Source of the DNA: Candidatus Galloscillospira excrementavium
GTDB lineage: Bacteria > Bacillota > Clostridia > Oscillospirales > Oscillospiraceae
Assembly (NCBI GenBank): GCA_018711785.1
Contig: DVHW01000008.1
Coordinates: 1-7,481 of the forward strand
Direction: 5' to 3'
DNA: 7,481 nucleotides
Shown: piece by piece, positions 1 through 5,488 of the stretch
Numbering within the stretch: the stretch's first letter is position 1
Layout: each line of letters opens with the position of its first letter
Notes under the pieces: generated by a model
What the model was told of the DNA's origin: nothing
Seen by the model: the letters and a program-made list of their open reading frames with translations, nothing else
The model's database searches: none
Position numbers and translations under genes: made by a program

Positions 1-1010
1 CAGAAGCTCAGGAGAAAGACCACGGCGGTCCACAGAGGGATGGCCACGGCCGCGGGGATGGGCAGGGCAAAGAGCCCGAAGTGCCGCAGGAGCAGGACGA
101 AGAGGTCGTGGACCAGATAGATGCCGAAGGAGGTCCGGGCCACCACCGCCACGCTCTGGTTGCGGCTGCGCTCCTCGCTGGGGCCGAAGGCGTACCGGAA
201 GAGGACCACCAGGGCCACCGCCGTCAGCAGGACGTTGGGGGTGGTATAGCCGGCCAGGGTCATGTTCTGGGCCCCGTCCCGGTGGGAGAGGTAGAGAGTG
301 CCCAGCACGGTGACGGCCAGACCAGCCGCGCCCAGCAGGTAGAAGAGGATCTCGGCGACGCGGCCGATGGTGTAGTGCCGGAAGTAGTACCCCGCCACAT
401 AACAGCAGGTATAGCCCATGAAGAGGTAAATCTCCATCCTTTGCAGGTACAAGGCGATGGTGGAGCTGGGCCAGAATACCTGCAGCAGGGCGTTCAGAAA
501 CAGCAGAAGGCCGAAGAGCAGGGCGTAATGGAATTCCGCCCGGGTGGCCCCACGGGTGAAGGCCCGCAGGACCGGTGTGACGAGGTAGAGTCCGAGGAGC
601 ATGTACAGGTACCAGAGGTGGTAGTGTGTATTGCCCCGGAGGACCTGGAGGAAGGTGGAGAACATATTGTCCCAGGTGAGGGCAGCGCCGGCGGCCGCCA
701 GGTCCACCATGGCGTAGAGGGTCCCCCAGACCAGCAGGGCCGCCGCCAGGCGCAGGATGTGGCGGAAGAAGAGGACCGGCAGGGGGAGGCTCTTCTTGGG
801 GTCCAGCAGGAACATGCCGGAGAGCATGATGAACACCGGCACCGACCAGCGGGTCAGGCTGTTATAGACCGCAGCGGTAGTCCAGGCCGCAGAAGTGACC
901 GCAGAGGCGTCCATGTAGTTGGCCGAGATGTGCAGCAGCACCACTGCCAGAATGGCGAAGGCCCGCAGCCGGTCGGCGTAGGCCAGGCGGCCATCAATCA
1001 TCTTTGCCAT
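1..1010 (-). CDS. Acyltransferase family 3 integral-membrane protein, C-terminus cut by window edge
   Basis: Reading leftward from an ATG at 1010 gives 336 uninterrupted codons without reaching a stop, so only the last part is missing. The protein begins MAKMIDGRLAYADRLRAF and is strongly hydrophobic, with about ten likely membrane helices. Features typical of the Acyl_transf_3 family (OafA/WecH/OatA-like) are visible: an N-terminal Arg (R14, R16) followed by the first helix with a conserved His (LLHIS, H27), RWSVPVFIMLSGMFLL at 54-68, HLWYLYMLLGLYLVTPVL at 131-148, and SFGIYLVHDLF near 294-304. Family members move acetyl or other acyl groups onto cell-surface sugars or peptidoglycan across the membrane; the substrate here cannot be read from sequence. 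The start lies 3 bases after the VOC stop codon with only a weak upstream GGAG, so translation may be coupled to that gene. A second ATG three codons downstream is an alternative start. Confidence 0.85.
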   Translation of the reverse strand, partial: MAKMIDGRLAYADRLRAFAILAVVLLHISANYMDASAVTSAAWTTAAVYNSLTRWSVPVFIMLSGMFLLDPKKSLPLPVLFFRHILRLAAALLVWGTLYAMVDLAAAGAALTWDNMFSTFLQVLRGNTHYHLWYLYMLLGLYLVTPVLRAFTRGATRAEFHYALLFGLLLFLNALLQVFWPSSTIALYLQRMEIYLFMGYTCCYVAGYYFRHYTIGRVAEILFYLLGAAGLAVTVLGTLYLSHRDGAQNMTLAGYTTPNVLLTAVALVVLFRYAFGPSEERSRNQSVAVVARTSFGIYLVHDLFVLLLRHFGLFALPIPAAVAIPLWTAVVFLLSF

Positions 1011-1013
1011 GGG

Positions 1014-1382
1014 TCACCCGCGCTCCGGCACCAGCTCGATCCAGTAGCCGTCCGGGTCCTCGATGAAGTAGATGCCCATGTCGTGATTTTCAAAACAGAT
1101 GCACCCCATGGCCCGGTGCTTCTCCCGCAGGGCCTCGTAGTCCCCGGCGGTGAAGGCTAGGTGGAACTCCTGCTCCCCCAGGTCATAGGGCTCGGTGCGT
1201 CCGGCAAGCCAGGTGAGCTCCAGAGTGAAGCCGCTGGTCCCGTCCCCCAGGTAGACCAGGCGGAAGGAGCCGTCGGCTGCAACCTTCTCCCGGACCGGAG
1301 AGAGGCCCAGGGCCTCCTTGTAAAAGGCCAGGGAGCGGTCCAGGTCCAGCACGTTGAAGTTGAAATGGTTGAATCGGATCAT
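1014..1382 (-). CDS. VOC (glyoxalase/bleomycin-resistance fold) family protein
   Basis: A 122-residue protein beginning MIRFNHFNFNVLDLDRSLAF, the usual opening of a single-unit lactoylglutathione-lyase-like VOC protein (two beta-alpha-beta-beta-beta modules). The four metal-ligand positions of glyoxalase I appear present: H6 (FNHFN), E55 (TLELT), H74 (EFHLA) and E116 (YWIEL), with the signature YFIEDPDGYWIELV at 105-118. Such proteins bind a divalent metal and act on small electrophiles such as the methylglyoxal-glutathione adduct. Many homologues have other substrates, so the exact reaction is not assigned. The reading frame is open to a GTG at 1391, but that codon lies inside the Shine-Dalgarno sequence GAGGTG, which is 6 bases before the ATG at 1382. 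I therefore place the start at that ATG. It follows sdaAA by about 60 bases and is almost contiguous with the membrane acyltransferase downstream. Confidence 0.88.
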   Translation of the reverse strand: MIRFNHFNFNVLDLDRSLAFYKEALGLSPVREKVAADGSFRLVYLGDGTSGFTLELTWLAGRTEPYDLGEQEFHLAFTAGDYEALREKHRAMGCICFENHDMGIYFIEDPDGYWIELVPERG

Positions 1383-1383
1383 G

Positions 1384-1396
1384 GGAAACACCTCAT
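1384..1396 (-). promoter_or_regulatory. Shine-Dalgarno site deciding the VOC gene start
   Basis: On the minus strand TGAGGTG precedes TTTCCC and then ATG at 1382. The in-frame GTG at 1391 is the last three bases of this motif, so it is unlikely to be used as the initiator. Confidence 0.6.
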
Positions 1397-1442
1397 TAAG
1401 AAAATAAGAATAGAGATCGGACAGAGCGTTGGAAAAAGCGGC

Positions 1443-2297
1443 CTATTGACCGGCCATCTGCCGGGCCACCTGCCGCCCGGTGGGGGTGGCGGCCAGGCCC
1501 CCCGCCCCGGTCTCCCGCAGGGAGGCGGGCAGGGCGTCCCCCACGGCGCGCATGGCGTCGATGACCTCATCGCAGGGGATGGCGGAGGGGACGCCGCACA
1601 GGGCCATCTCGGCGCAGGACAGGGCGTTCACCGCCCCCATCACGTTGCGGCTGACGCAGGGCACCTCCACCAGCCCGGCCACCGGGTCGCACACCAGGCC
1701 CAGGGTGTTGCTCAGGGCCAGGGCGCAGGCATGGGCCATCTGCTCCGGCGTACCCCCCTTCAGGCTCACCAGGGCGGCGGCCGCCATGCCGGAGGCCGAG
1801 CCAACCTCAGCCTGGCAGCCCCCCTCAGCCCCCGAGATGGAGGCGCGGGAGGCGATGACCTGGCCGAAGGCGGCGGCCACATAGAGGGCCTGGACCATCT
1901 GGACGTCCTCCAGGCCGTCCCGCGCCTGGAGGGGGATGAGGACAGCGGGGAGCACTCCGCTGGCCCCGGCGGTGGGGGCGGCCACGATGCGGCGCATACA
2001 GGCGTTGCACTCCCCGGTCCTGAGGGCAGTGGCGATGACGGCGCGGAGGAAGGGAGGGCACAGCCCGCTCTCGCCGCCCTCCACCAGGGCGGCCGCCCCG
2101 CCGGTCAGGCCGCTGGCCGAGCGGCGGGCAGGGTCGTAGTCGGCCACGGCGGCCTTCATGGCCTGCCACAGCTTTTCCATCTGGGCCAGGGAGTGCTCCT
2201 CGGTCACATCCCGGTCCCGGAGGTCGTCCTCCAGAACGGCCCGCCACAGGGGCCGGCCGGCCGCGGCCTTCAGCAGGTCCTCCACAGAAGTAAACAT
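1443..2297 (-). CDS. sdaAA: L-serine dehydratase, iron-sulfur-dependent, alpha subunit
   Basis: A 284-residue protein that forms the catalytic, iron-sulfur-carrying chain of the two-subunit L-serine ammonia-lyase, converting L-serine to pyruvate and ammonia in the cytoplasm. Family motifs are clear: SGLTGG (62-67), MRRIVAAPTAGASGVLPA (101-118), GGCQAEVGSASGMAAAAL (159-176), and CDPVAGLVEVPC (203-214). Cysteines 161, 203 and 214 are spaced 42 and 11 residues apart. This matches the spacing of the three cluster-ligating cysteines I recall for the single-chain Legionella enzyme, and fits a 4Fe-4S site that binds serine directly. The length is near the usual 290 or so. The ATG at 2297 shares one base with the sdaAB stop (TGATG), suggesting translational coupling so that equal amounts of both chains are made. 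A GTG one codon upstream is also possible. GGAGGAG lies just upstream. Confidence 0.95.
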   Translation of the reverse strand: MFTSVEDLLKAAAGRPLWRAVLEDDLRDRDVTEEHSLAQMEKLWQAMKAAVADYDPARRSASGLTGGAAALVEGGESGLCPPFLRAVIATALRTGECNACMRRIVAAPTAGASGVLPAVLIPLQARDGLEDVQMVQALYVAAAFGQVIASRASISGAEGGCQAEVGSASGMAAAALVSLKGGTPEQMAHACALALSNTLGLVCDPVAGLVEVPCVSRNVMGAVNALSCAEMALCGVPSAIPCDEVIDAMRAVGDALPASLRETGAGGLAATPTGRQVARQMAGQ

Positions 2298-2974
2298 CAC
2301 TCCGCCTCCTCCATCTCCAGATAGGTCACGCTGACGATGCCGGGCAGCCCCCGCAGCTCGTCCACCGCCGCGCCCCAGATGGGCTGGTCGCTCTCGATGA
2401 CCATGACCGCCAGGCCCCCCCGCATGTTCCGGTAGAGCTGCATGGCGGCGATGTTCACCTGCCGCCGGGAGAGGGCGGCGGAGACCTCCGCCACCGCGCC
2501 GGGCCGGTCCTCATTGCGGATGATGAGAGTGGGGTGGTCTCCGGTGAAGGAGGCCTCCAGCCCGTCGATGGCGTTGACCCGCACCCGGCCGCCCCCCAGG
2601 GAGGAGGCGTTGACCTCCATGGACCGCCCTCCGGCGCCGGCGACCTGGAGCACCACCGTGTTGGGGTGGGCGCCCCGGAGGGTGACGGTGTCCACCGCCA
2701 CCTCCATGCCCGCCTCCTTCGCCAGGGCGAAGGAGCGGGGCAGGTCCGGGTCGTCGGGTGCCAGGCCCAATAGGCCGGCTACCAGGGCCCGGTCGGTGCC
2801 GTGGCCCTTGCCGGTGGCGGCGAAGGAGCCGTGGAGCAGCAGCCGCGCGGATACGGGCGGTTCCCCCAGCAGGCGGCGGGTGATGAGCCCGATGCGCTCC
2901 GCCCCCGCCGTGTGGGAGCTGGACGGCCCCACCATGATGGGGCCCATGATGTCAAAGAGAGTCACAGAGAACAC
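2297..2974 (-). CDS. sdaAB: L-serine dehydratase, iron-sulfur-dependent, beta subunit
   Basis: A protein of up to 225 residues, the partner chain of the split L-serine dehydratase. The N-terminal SDH_beta domain shows FDIMGPIMVGPSSSHTAGA (7-25), GSFAATGKGHGTDRA (49-63) and AHPNT (102-106). The C-terminal stretch from about 149 to 221 is an ACT domain (TLIIRNEDRPGAVAEVSAAL, then VNIAAMQLYR), a small-molecule or dimerisation module. It heads the leftward gene group and overlaps sdaAA by one base. The start is uncertain. The frame opens at GTG 2974, only 3 bases after AAGG. An in-frame GTG at 2965 would give MTLFDIMG and lies about 10 bases from AGGTG. Both fit the family, whose members usually have only a few residues before FDI. 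There is no ATG early enough to keep the conserved motif intact, so a GTG start seems certain. A run of seven C's (2414-2421 region) sits in the ACT-coding part. Confidence 0.94.
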   Translation of the reverse strand: MFSVTLFDIMGPIMVGPSSSHTAGAERIGLITRRLLGEPPVSARLLLHGSFAATGKGHGTDRALVAGLLGLAPDDPDLPRSFALAKEAGMEVAVDTVTLRGAHPNTVVLQVAGAGGRSMEVNASSLGGGRVRVNAIDGLEASFTGDHPTLIIRNEDRPGAVAEVSAALSRRQVNIAAMQLYRNMRGGLAVMVIESDQPIWGAAVDELRGLPGIVSVTYLEMEEAE

Positions 2975-2982
2975 ACACCTTT

Positions 2983-3016
2983 CTTATAAGGGAGGCTCCG
3001 GTTTTCCCAACTTGCC
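2983..3016 (-). promoter_or_regulatory. Weak candidate promoter for sdaAB
   Basis: On the minus strand TTGGGA is followed by 16 bases and TATAAG (2988-2983). The predicted transcript start, near 2976, falls almost at the start codon. This promoter would make a leaderless or nearly leaderless message, or favour the inner GTG at 2965. The -35 match is poor, so this is a tentative call. Confidence 0.25.
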
Positions 3017-3061
3017 CGGCCCAGCGCGGAGCGCGTGCAAGGAGGGGGAGGTGCCGGCTGA

Positions 3062-3099
3062 GCGCGCGGCAACATCGGAGTGACGAGAGGCGCGCGGCA
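3062..3099. repeat. Direct repeat of GCGCGCGGCA, two copies
   Basis: Identical 10-base copies at 3062-3071 and 3090-3099, 28 bases apart start to start. In a region of this base composition two copies could arise by chance, so no function is inferred. Confidence 0.4.
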
Positions 3100-3176
3100 G
3101 AGAGGAGCGACCATAAAACCGCCGCCCCCGCGCTGGCACAGTCCGAACGCCTCCGCCTTTGTCCCGTGGCGGCGCA

Positions 3177-3248
3177 CCCTGGGGGTCCAGGGGGCAAGCG
3201 GGGCAGCACATCGCAAGATGTGCGTGAGCGGCCCCCTGGCTGGTTTTT
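3177..3248 (+). other. Nested hairpin with GCAA tetraloop and competing stem; terminator-like on the plus strand
   Basis: CCAGGGGGC (3187-3195) pairs perfectly with GCCCCCTGG (3231-3239). Inside it GCACATC (3206-3212) pairs perfectly with GATGTGC (3217-3223) around the stable loop GCAA. Upstream, CCCTGG (3177-3182) can pair with CCAGGG (3187-3192), which would compete with the outer stem. A run of five T's (3244-3248) follows shortly after the outer stem on the plus strand, as in an intrinsic terminator. No plus-strand gene precedes it, so if transcribed this way it would end a small non-coding RNA. No promoter for such an RNA was found. Confidence 0.4.
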
Positions 3249-3249
3249 G

Positions 3250-3277
3250 CCTGCTTTTGCCCAGCGGCAAAAGTAGG
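3250..3277. repeat. 12-bp hairpin (inverted repeat)
   Basis: CCTGCTTTTGCC (3250-3261) and GGCAAAAGTAGG (3266-3277) pair over 12 positions with one G-T wobble around a 4-base loop CAGC. It is followed at once by a small hairpin TCGCC / GGCGA (3278-3282 and 3287-3291). Near-perfect arms and a tiny loop are typical of short dispersed palindromic elements, but no second copy is present in this window. Confidence 0.5.
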
Positions 3278-3302
3278 TCGCCCGCAGGCGAAACCTCCCC
3301 CT

Positions 3303-3316
3303 CCGCCCGTGGGCGG
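3303..3316. repeat. Short GC-rich hairpin
   Basis: CCGCC (3303-3307) pairs with GGCGG (3312-3316) around CGTG, followed by AAAA on the plus strand. It is on the wrong strand to be a U-tailed terminator for clc and is too short to assign a role. Confidence 0.35.
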
Positions 3317-3337
3317 AAAAGAACCCCCGGCGCGGGA
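3317..3337 (-). terminator. Possible weak intrinsic terminator of the clc gene
   Basis: Just past the clc stop on the minus strand, TCCCG and CGGGG form a 5-bp stem (one T-G pair) with a 3-base loop, followed by GTTCTTTT. The stem is short and the T-tract interrupted, so termination would be partial at best. Confidence 0.3.
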
Positions 3338-3343
3338 TGCGCT

Positions 3344-4615
3344 TTACTCCGCCTTCTTGTCGATGAACTCCGGCCGGAGCTTGGAGTAGATGATCTTCTG
3401 CTCGGTGTAGAGGCTCCCGTACCCGGAGAGCATGTAGGTCACCGCCCCGCACAGGGCAAAGAAGGGCATCCCCACTCCGCCGAAGAGCTCCATGGCCAGC
3501 AGAAAGGAGGTCATGGGGCAGTTGGTGACGCCGCAGAACACGCTCACCATGCCCAGCCCCGCCCCGAAGGAGGCGTCCAGCCCCACCAGCGGCGCGGCGG
3601 CACAGCCCAGGGTGGCCCCGCAGAAGAACACGGGGACGATCTCGCCCCCCTTGAAGCCCGCCCCCAGGGTGAGGGCGGTGAAGAGCAGCTTGAGGGCAAA
3701 GGCCTCCGGCCTGGCCTGGCCGGAAACGGCCCGGGCGATGACGTCGGCACCGGCGCCGTTGTAGTCATAGGTCCCCGGAGCCCAGAGCCAGATCACATAG
3801 GTGAGGGCCACCACCAGCGCGCCCCCCGCCGCCGCCCGGAGGACCGGATTGGGGAACAGGCGGGCGTAGAGCTTGGGGGCGACGTGCATCATGCGGCAGA
3901 AGAGGATGGACAGCAGGGCGAAGAGGACGCCCAGCACCGCCGTCCGCAGCAGCGGGAGGGGCATGAACTCCGGCACGCCGGCCAGAGTGAAGGCGGTGGG
4001 GGGCACGCCGAACCACTGGGCGACGCCGGTGCCGATGAGGGCGGAGAGGACGCAGGGCACCAGGGCGGCGTAGTACATGACCCCCACGCTCACCACCTCC
4101 ATGGAGAACACGGCGGCGGCCAGCGGGGTGCCGAAGAGGGCGGCAAAGGCGGCCGACATGCCGCACATGGTGATGGTCCGGTGGTCCTTCTCATCCAGGC
4201 GCATCCAGGTGCCCAGCTTGGAGGAGATAGAGCCCCCCAGCTGGAGGGCCGCCCCCTCCCGGCCAGAGGAGCCGCCGGTCAGGTGGGTCAGCACGGTGGC
4301 AAGGAAAATGAGGGGCGCGGTGCGCAGGCGCATGGGGGCGTTCTCCCGCACGGCGATGAGGACGAAGTTGGTCCCCTGGTCCCGCTCCAGCCCGCAGACG
4401 CGGTAGAGCAGCACGATGGCCACCCCCGCGGCGGGGAGAAGCCAGAGCAGCCAGGGGTGGGCGCCTCTGGCCTGGGTGGCGAGCTGAATGGCAAAGTGGA
4501 ACGCGGTGCCCACCAGGCCGCAGACCACGCCGATGACACAGGAGAAAAAGACCCATTTGACAAAGGTCCGAGGGTCCCGGGTGAGCCGGGACAGTTTCTG
4601 CTTCCAGTCCTCCAT
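3344..4615 (-). CDS. CLC-family antiporter, probably fluoride/proton type (CLC-F)
   Basis: A 423-residue polytopic membrane protein of the CLC chloride channel/antiporter superfamily, without C-terminal CBS domains. The signature GGSSGREGAALQLGG (114-128) carries the gating glutamate E120. The inner pore motif reads GTNFVLIAV (81-89), unlike the GSGIP motif of chloride transporters and closer to the GNN-type motif known for fluoride-specific CLC-F proteins. The LTHLTGGSSGREG context, MSAAFAALFGTPLAAAVFSMEV (153-174) and GFKGGEIVPVFFCGATLG (320-337) also fit that branch as I remember it. The likely role is fluoride export driven by proton entry at the cytoplasmic membrane. Fluoride specificity is an inference from motifs. 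The frame is open to 4714, but that extension covers the promoter; MEDWKQKL at ATG 4615, with AGGTG about 10 bases upstream, is the natural start. No fluoride riboswitch is recognisable in the leader. Confidence 0.9.
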   Translation of the reverse strand: MEDWKQKLSRLTRDPRTFVKWVFFSCVIGVVCGLVGTAFHFAIQLATQARGAHPWLLWLLPAAGVAIVLLYRVCGLERDQGTNFVLIAVRENAPMRLRTAPLIFLATVLTHLTGGSSGREGAALQLGGSISSKLGTWMRLDEKDHRTITMCGMSAAFAALFGTPLAAAVFSMEVVSVGVMYYAALVPCVLSALIGTGVAQWFGVPPTAFTLAGVPEFMPLPLLRTAVLGVLFALLSILFCRMMHVAPKLYARLFPNPVLRAAAGGALVVALTYVIWLWAPGTYDYNGAGADVIARAVSGQARPEAFALKLLFTALTLGAGFKGGEIVPVFFCGATLGCAAAPLVGLDASFGAGLGMVSVFCGVTNCPMTSFLLAMELFGGVGMPFFALCGAVTYMLSGYGSLYTEQKIIYSKLRPEFIDKKAE

Positions 4616-4636
4616 GGAACACGAACACCTCGACAG

Positions 4637-4648
4637 GGGCCGCGGCCC
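4637..4648. repeat. Perfect 12-base palindrome in the clc leader
   Basis: GGGCCGCGGCCC is its own reverse complement and lies 22 bases upstream of the clc ATG, inside the predicted 5' leader. It could be a protein-binding site or part of an mRNA fold; nothing in the sequence decides this. Confidence 0.4.
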
Positions 4649-4673
4649 GAGAAGGCGCGGCGATTCTGTCGAT

Positions 4674-4703
4674 AGTATACCACGAATGTATAAAACGTGT
4701 AAA
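4674..4703 (-). promoter_or_regulatory. Sigma-A-type promoter for the clc gene
   Basis: On the minus strand TTTACA (4703-4698) and TATACT (4679-4674) are separated by 18 bases, each one mismatch from its consensus. Transcription would begin near 4667, giving a leader of about 50 bases. A TATAC-N7-GTATA inverted repeat (4676-4680 and 4688-4692) overlaps the -10 box and spacer and could be a binding site. Confidence 0.6.
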
Positions 4704-4708
4704 TGACC

Positions 4709-4737
4709 TTGCACTTTTCTCCCGGATAGAGTACACT
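4709..4737 (+). promoter_or_regulatory. Candidate promoter for the regulator-dipeptidase pair
   Basis: TTGCAC (4709-4714) and TACACT (4732-4737) are separated by 17 bases, with a predicted start near 4744. Matches to consensus are 3 and 4 of 6, so it is weaker than the divergent clc promoter, as expected for a regulated gene. The two -35 boxes are only 5 bases apart. Confidence 0.45.
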
Positions 4738-4749
4738 GGAATCATCCGG
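4722..4749. promoter_or_regulatory. Candidate operator: CCGGAT-N16-ATCCGG
   Basis: Perfect 6-base inverted repeats (4722-4727 and 4744-4749), centres 22 bp apart or about two helical turns, flank the predicted -10 box of the regulator. The placement suits repression by a dimeric helix-turn-helix protein, perhaps the regulator itself. A 6-base match can arise by chance. Confidence 0.3.
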
Positions 4750-4758
4750 AAATAAGGA

Positions 4759-4779
4759 CTGCGCCCTAAGGGGGCGCAG
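4759..4779 (+). promoter_or_regulatory. Leader hairpin just upstream of the regulator's ribosome site
   Basis: CTGCGCCC (4759-4766) pairs perfectly with GGGCGCAG (4772-4779) around a 5-base loop. It ends 5 bases before the Shine-Dalgarno sequence AGGGGAGG (4785-4792), with no T-tract after it. It may stabilise the mRNA 5' end or influence ribosome access. Confidence 0.45.
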
Positions 4780-4797
4780 CCAGAAGGGGAGGATGAA

Positions 4798-5454
4798 TTG
4801 ACCAGGGAAGAGGCATTTGAATTCCTGGACCGCACGGCCCGGGGGATCGCCGAGATGTTCGGCTCCACCTGCGAGACACTGGTCCACGACATGGGGGACC
4901 CGGCCCACCCCATCCTGTCCATCTACAACGGCCATGTCTCCGGCCGGTCCGTGGGCTCCACCATGGATATCCTGGGCACCGACCGGCTCCTGGATGAGAC
5001 CGCGCTGGTGACCGATTTCGTCAACCTGAACGCGACCACACCGGCGGGCCAGCAGATCAAGAGCAGCACCTTCCATCTCATCGGGGACGGGTACAACCTG
5101 GCCCTGGGCATCAACTTCGACTACACCTCCCTGGTGTTCGCCAACCGCATCCTGGTGGACCTCATCAGCGCGGACTCCGACCTGCAGAGCGCCATGTGGC
5201 AGGGGGGGGAGAGCCGCCTGGCCGCCATCTTTGACGAGTGCCTGGCCACGGTGGGCAAGCCGGTGCAGTCCCTGACCAAGCGGGACCGGATGAAGGTCAT
5301 CGCCCTGCTGGACCAGCGCAACGCCTTCTCCTTCCGCAAGTCGGTGCCCTATGTGGCCCGGCATCTCCAGGTGTCCCGGTATACGATCTATAAATACCTG
5401 GGAGAACTGGCCGAGAGCGGCGGAGAGCCGGAGGAGGACTCCGGCGGAAATTAG
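4798..5454 (+). CDS. YheO/DauR-like PAS-HTH transcriptional regulator
   Basis: A 218-residue cytoplasmic DNA-binding protein. Residues about 11-115 (IAEMFGSTCETLVHDMGD, then SIYNGHVSGRSVG and TFHLIGDGYNLALGINFD) form a YheO-type PAS domain (PAS_6). Residues about 155-204 (LTKRDRMKVIALLDQRNAFS, then VPYVARHLQVSRYTIYKYL) form the C-terminal helix-turn-helix (HTH_22). Relatives include E. coli DauR, a repressor of D-arginine catabolism; the effector here is unknown. The start is a TTG, 5 bases after AGGGGAGG. The only ATG near that site (4793) is in another frame and reads ATG-AAT-TGA. The gene is followed after 34 bases by the dipeptidase and is probably co-transcribed with it. An 8-G run (5202-5209, codons 135-138) lies between the two domains, so slippage there would remove the DNA-binding part. 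Confidence 0.9.
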   Translation: MTREEAFEFLDRTARGIAEMFGSTCETLVHDMGDPAHPILSIYNGHVSGRSVGSTMDILGTDRLLDETALVTDFVNLNATTPAGQQIKSSTFHLIGDGYNLALGINFDYTSLVFANRILVDLISADSDLQSAMWQGGESRLAAIFDECLATVGKPVQSLTKRDRMKVIALLDQRNAFSFRKSVPYVARHLQVSRYTIYKYLGELAESGGEPEEDSGGN

Positions 5455-5488
5455 ACCGGAAAATATCGACAGGGAGGAAACCTGACTG

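Larger units (their letters stand above)
2975..3343. other. 369-base intergenic region rich in inverted repeats; no convincing gene
   Basis: This gap separates the sdaAB start from the clc stop, both on the minus strand. Short frames on either strand are proline, arginine and glycine rich, lack good ribosome sites, and resemble nothing I recognise as a real protein. The region instead holds a series of stem-loops at 3177-3192, 3187-3239, 3250-3277, 3278-3291 and 3303-3316, plus a long-range pairing of CGCCGCC (3120-3126) with GGCGGCG (3168-3174). A 10-base direct repeat GCGCGCGGCA occurs at 3062-3071 and 3090-3099. The look is that of a structured RNA, a dispersed intergenic repeat, or both. 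Without a genome comparison I cannot say which. Confidence 0.5.

Noticed and set aside
81..2324. Long plus-strand open frames (359 and 387 codons) opposite the acyltransferase, VOC and serine dehydratase genes
   Set aside because: They are low-complexity Gly/Gln/His/Glu-rich translations antisense to clearly recognisable genes, as expected from GC-rich third positions.
2952..3452. Overlapping minus-strand frames (75-166 codons) in and around the sdaAB-clc gap
   Set aside because: They are Pro/Arg/Gly/Ala-rich, partly overlap clc and sdaAB, lack convincing ribosome sites and run through the hairpins. They are more likely non-coding.
4616..4667. Fluoride riboswitch in the clc leader
   Set aside because: None of the conserved crcB-motif blocks or its pseudoknot pairing could be seen in the short leader.
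3080..4675. 531-codon plus-strand open frame opposite clc
   Set aside because: It is antisense to a well-supported CLC transporter, has repetitive Gly/Glu/His/Arg composition and no family resemblance.
4616..4714. N-terminal extension of the CLC protein by 33 residues
   Set aside because: It would place the start upstream of the predicted promoter -10 box, and the extra residues are not CLC-like. ATG 4615 gives the expected N-terminus.
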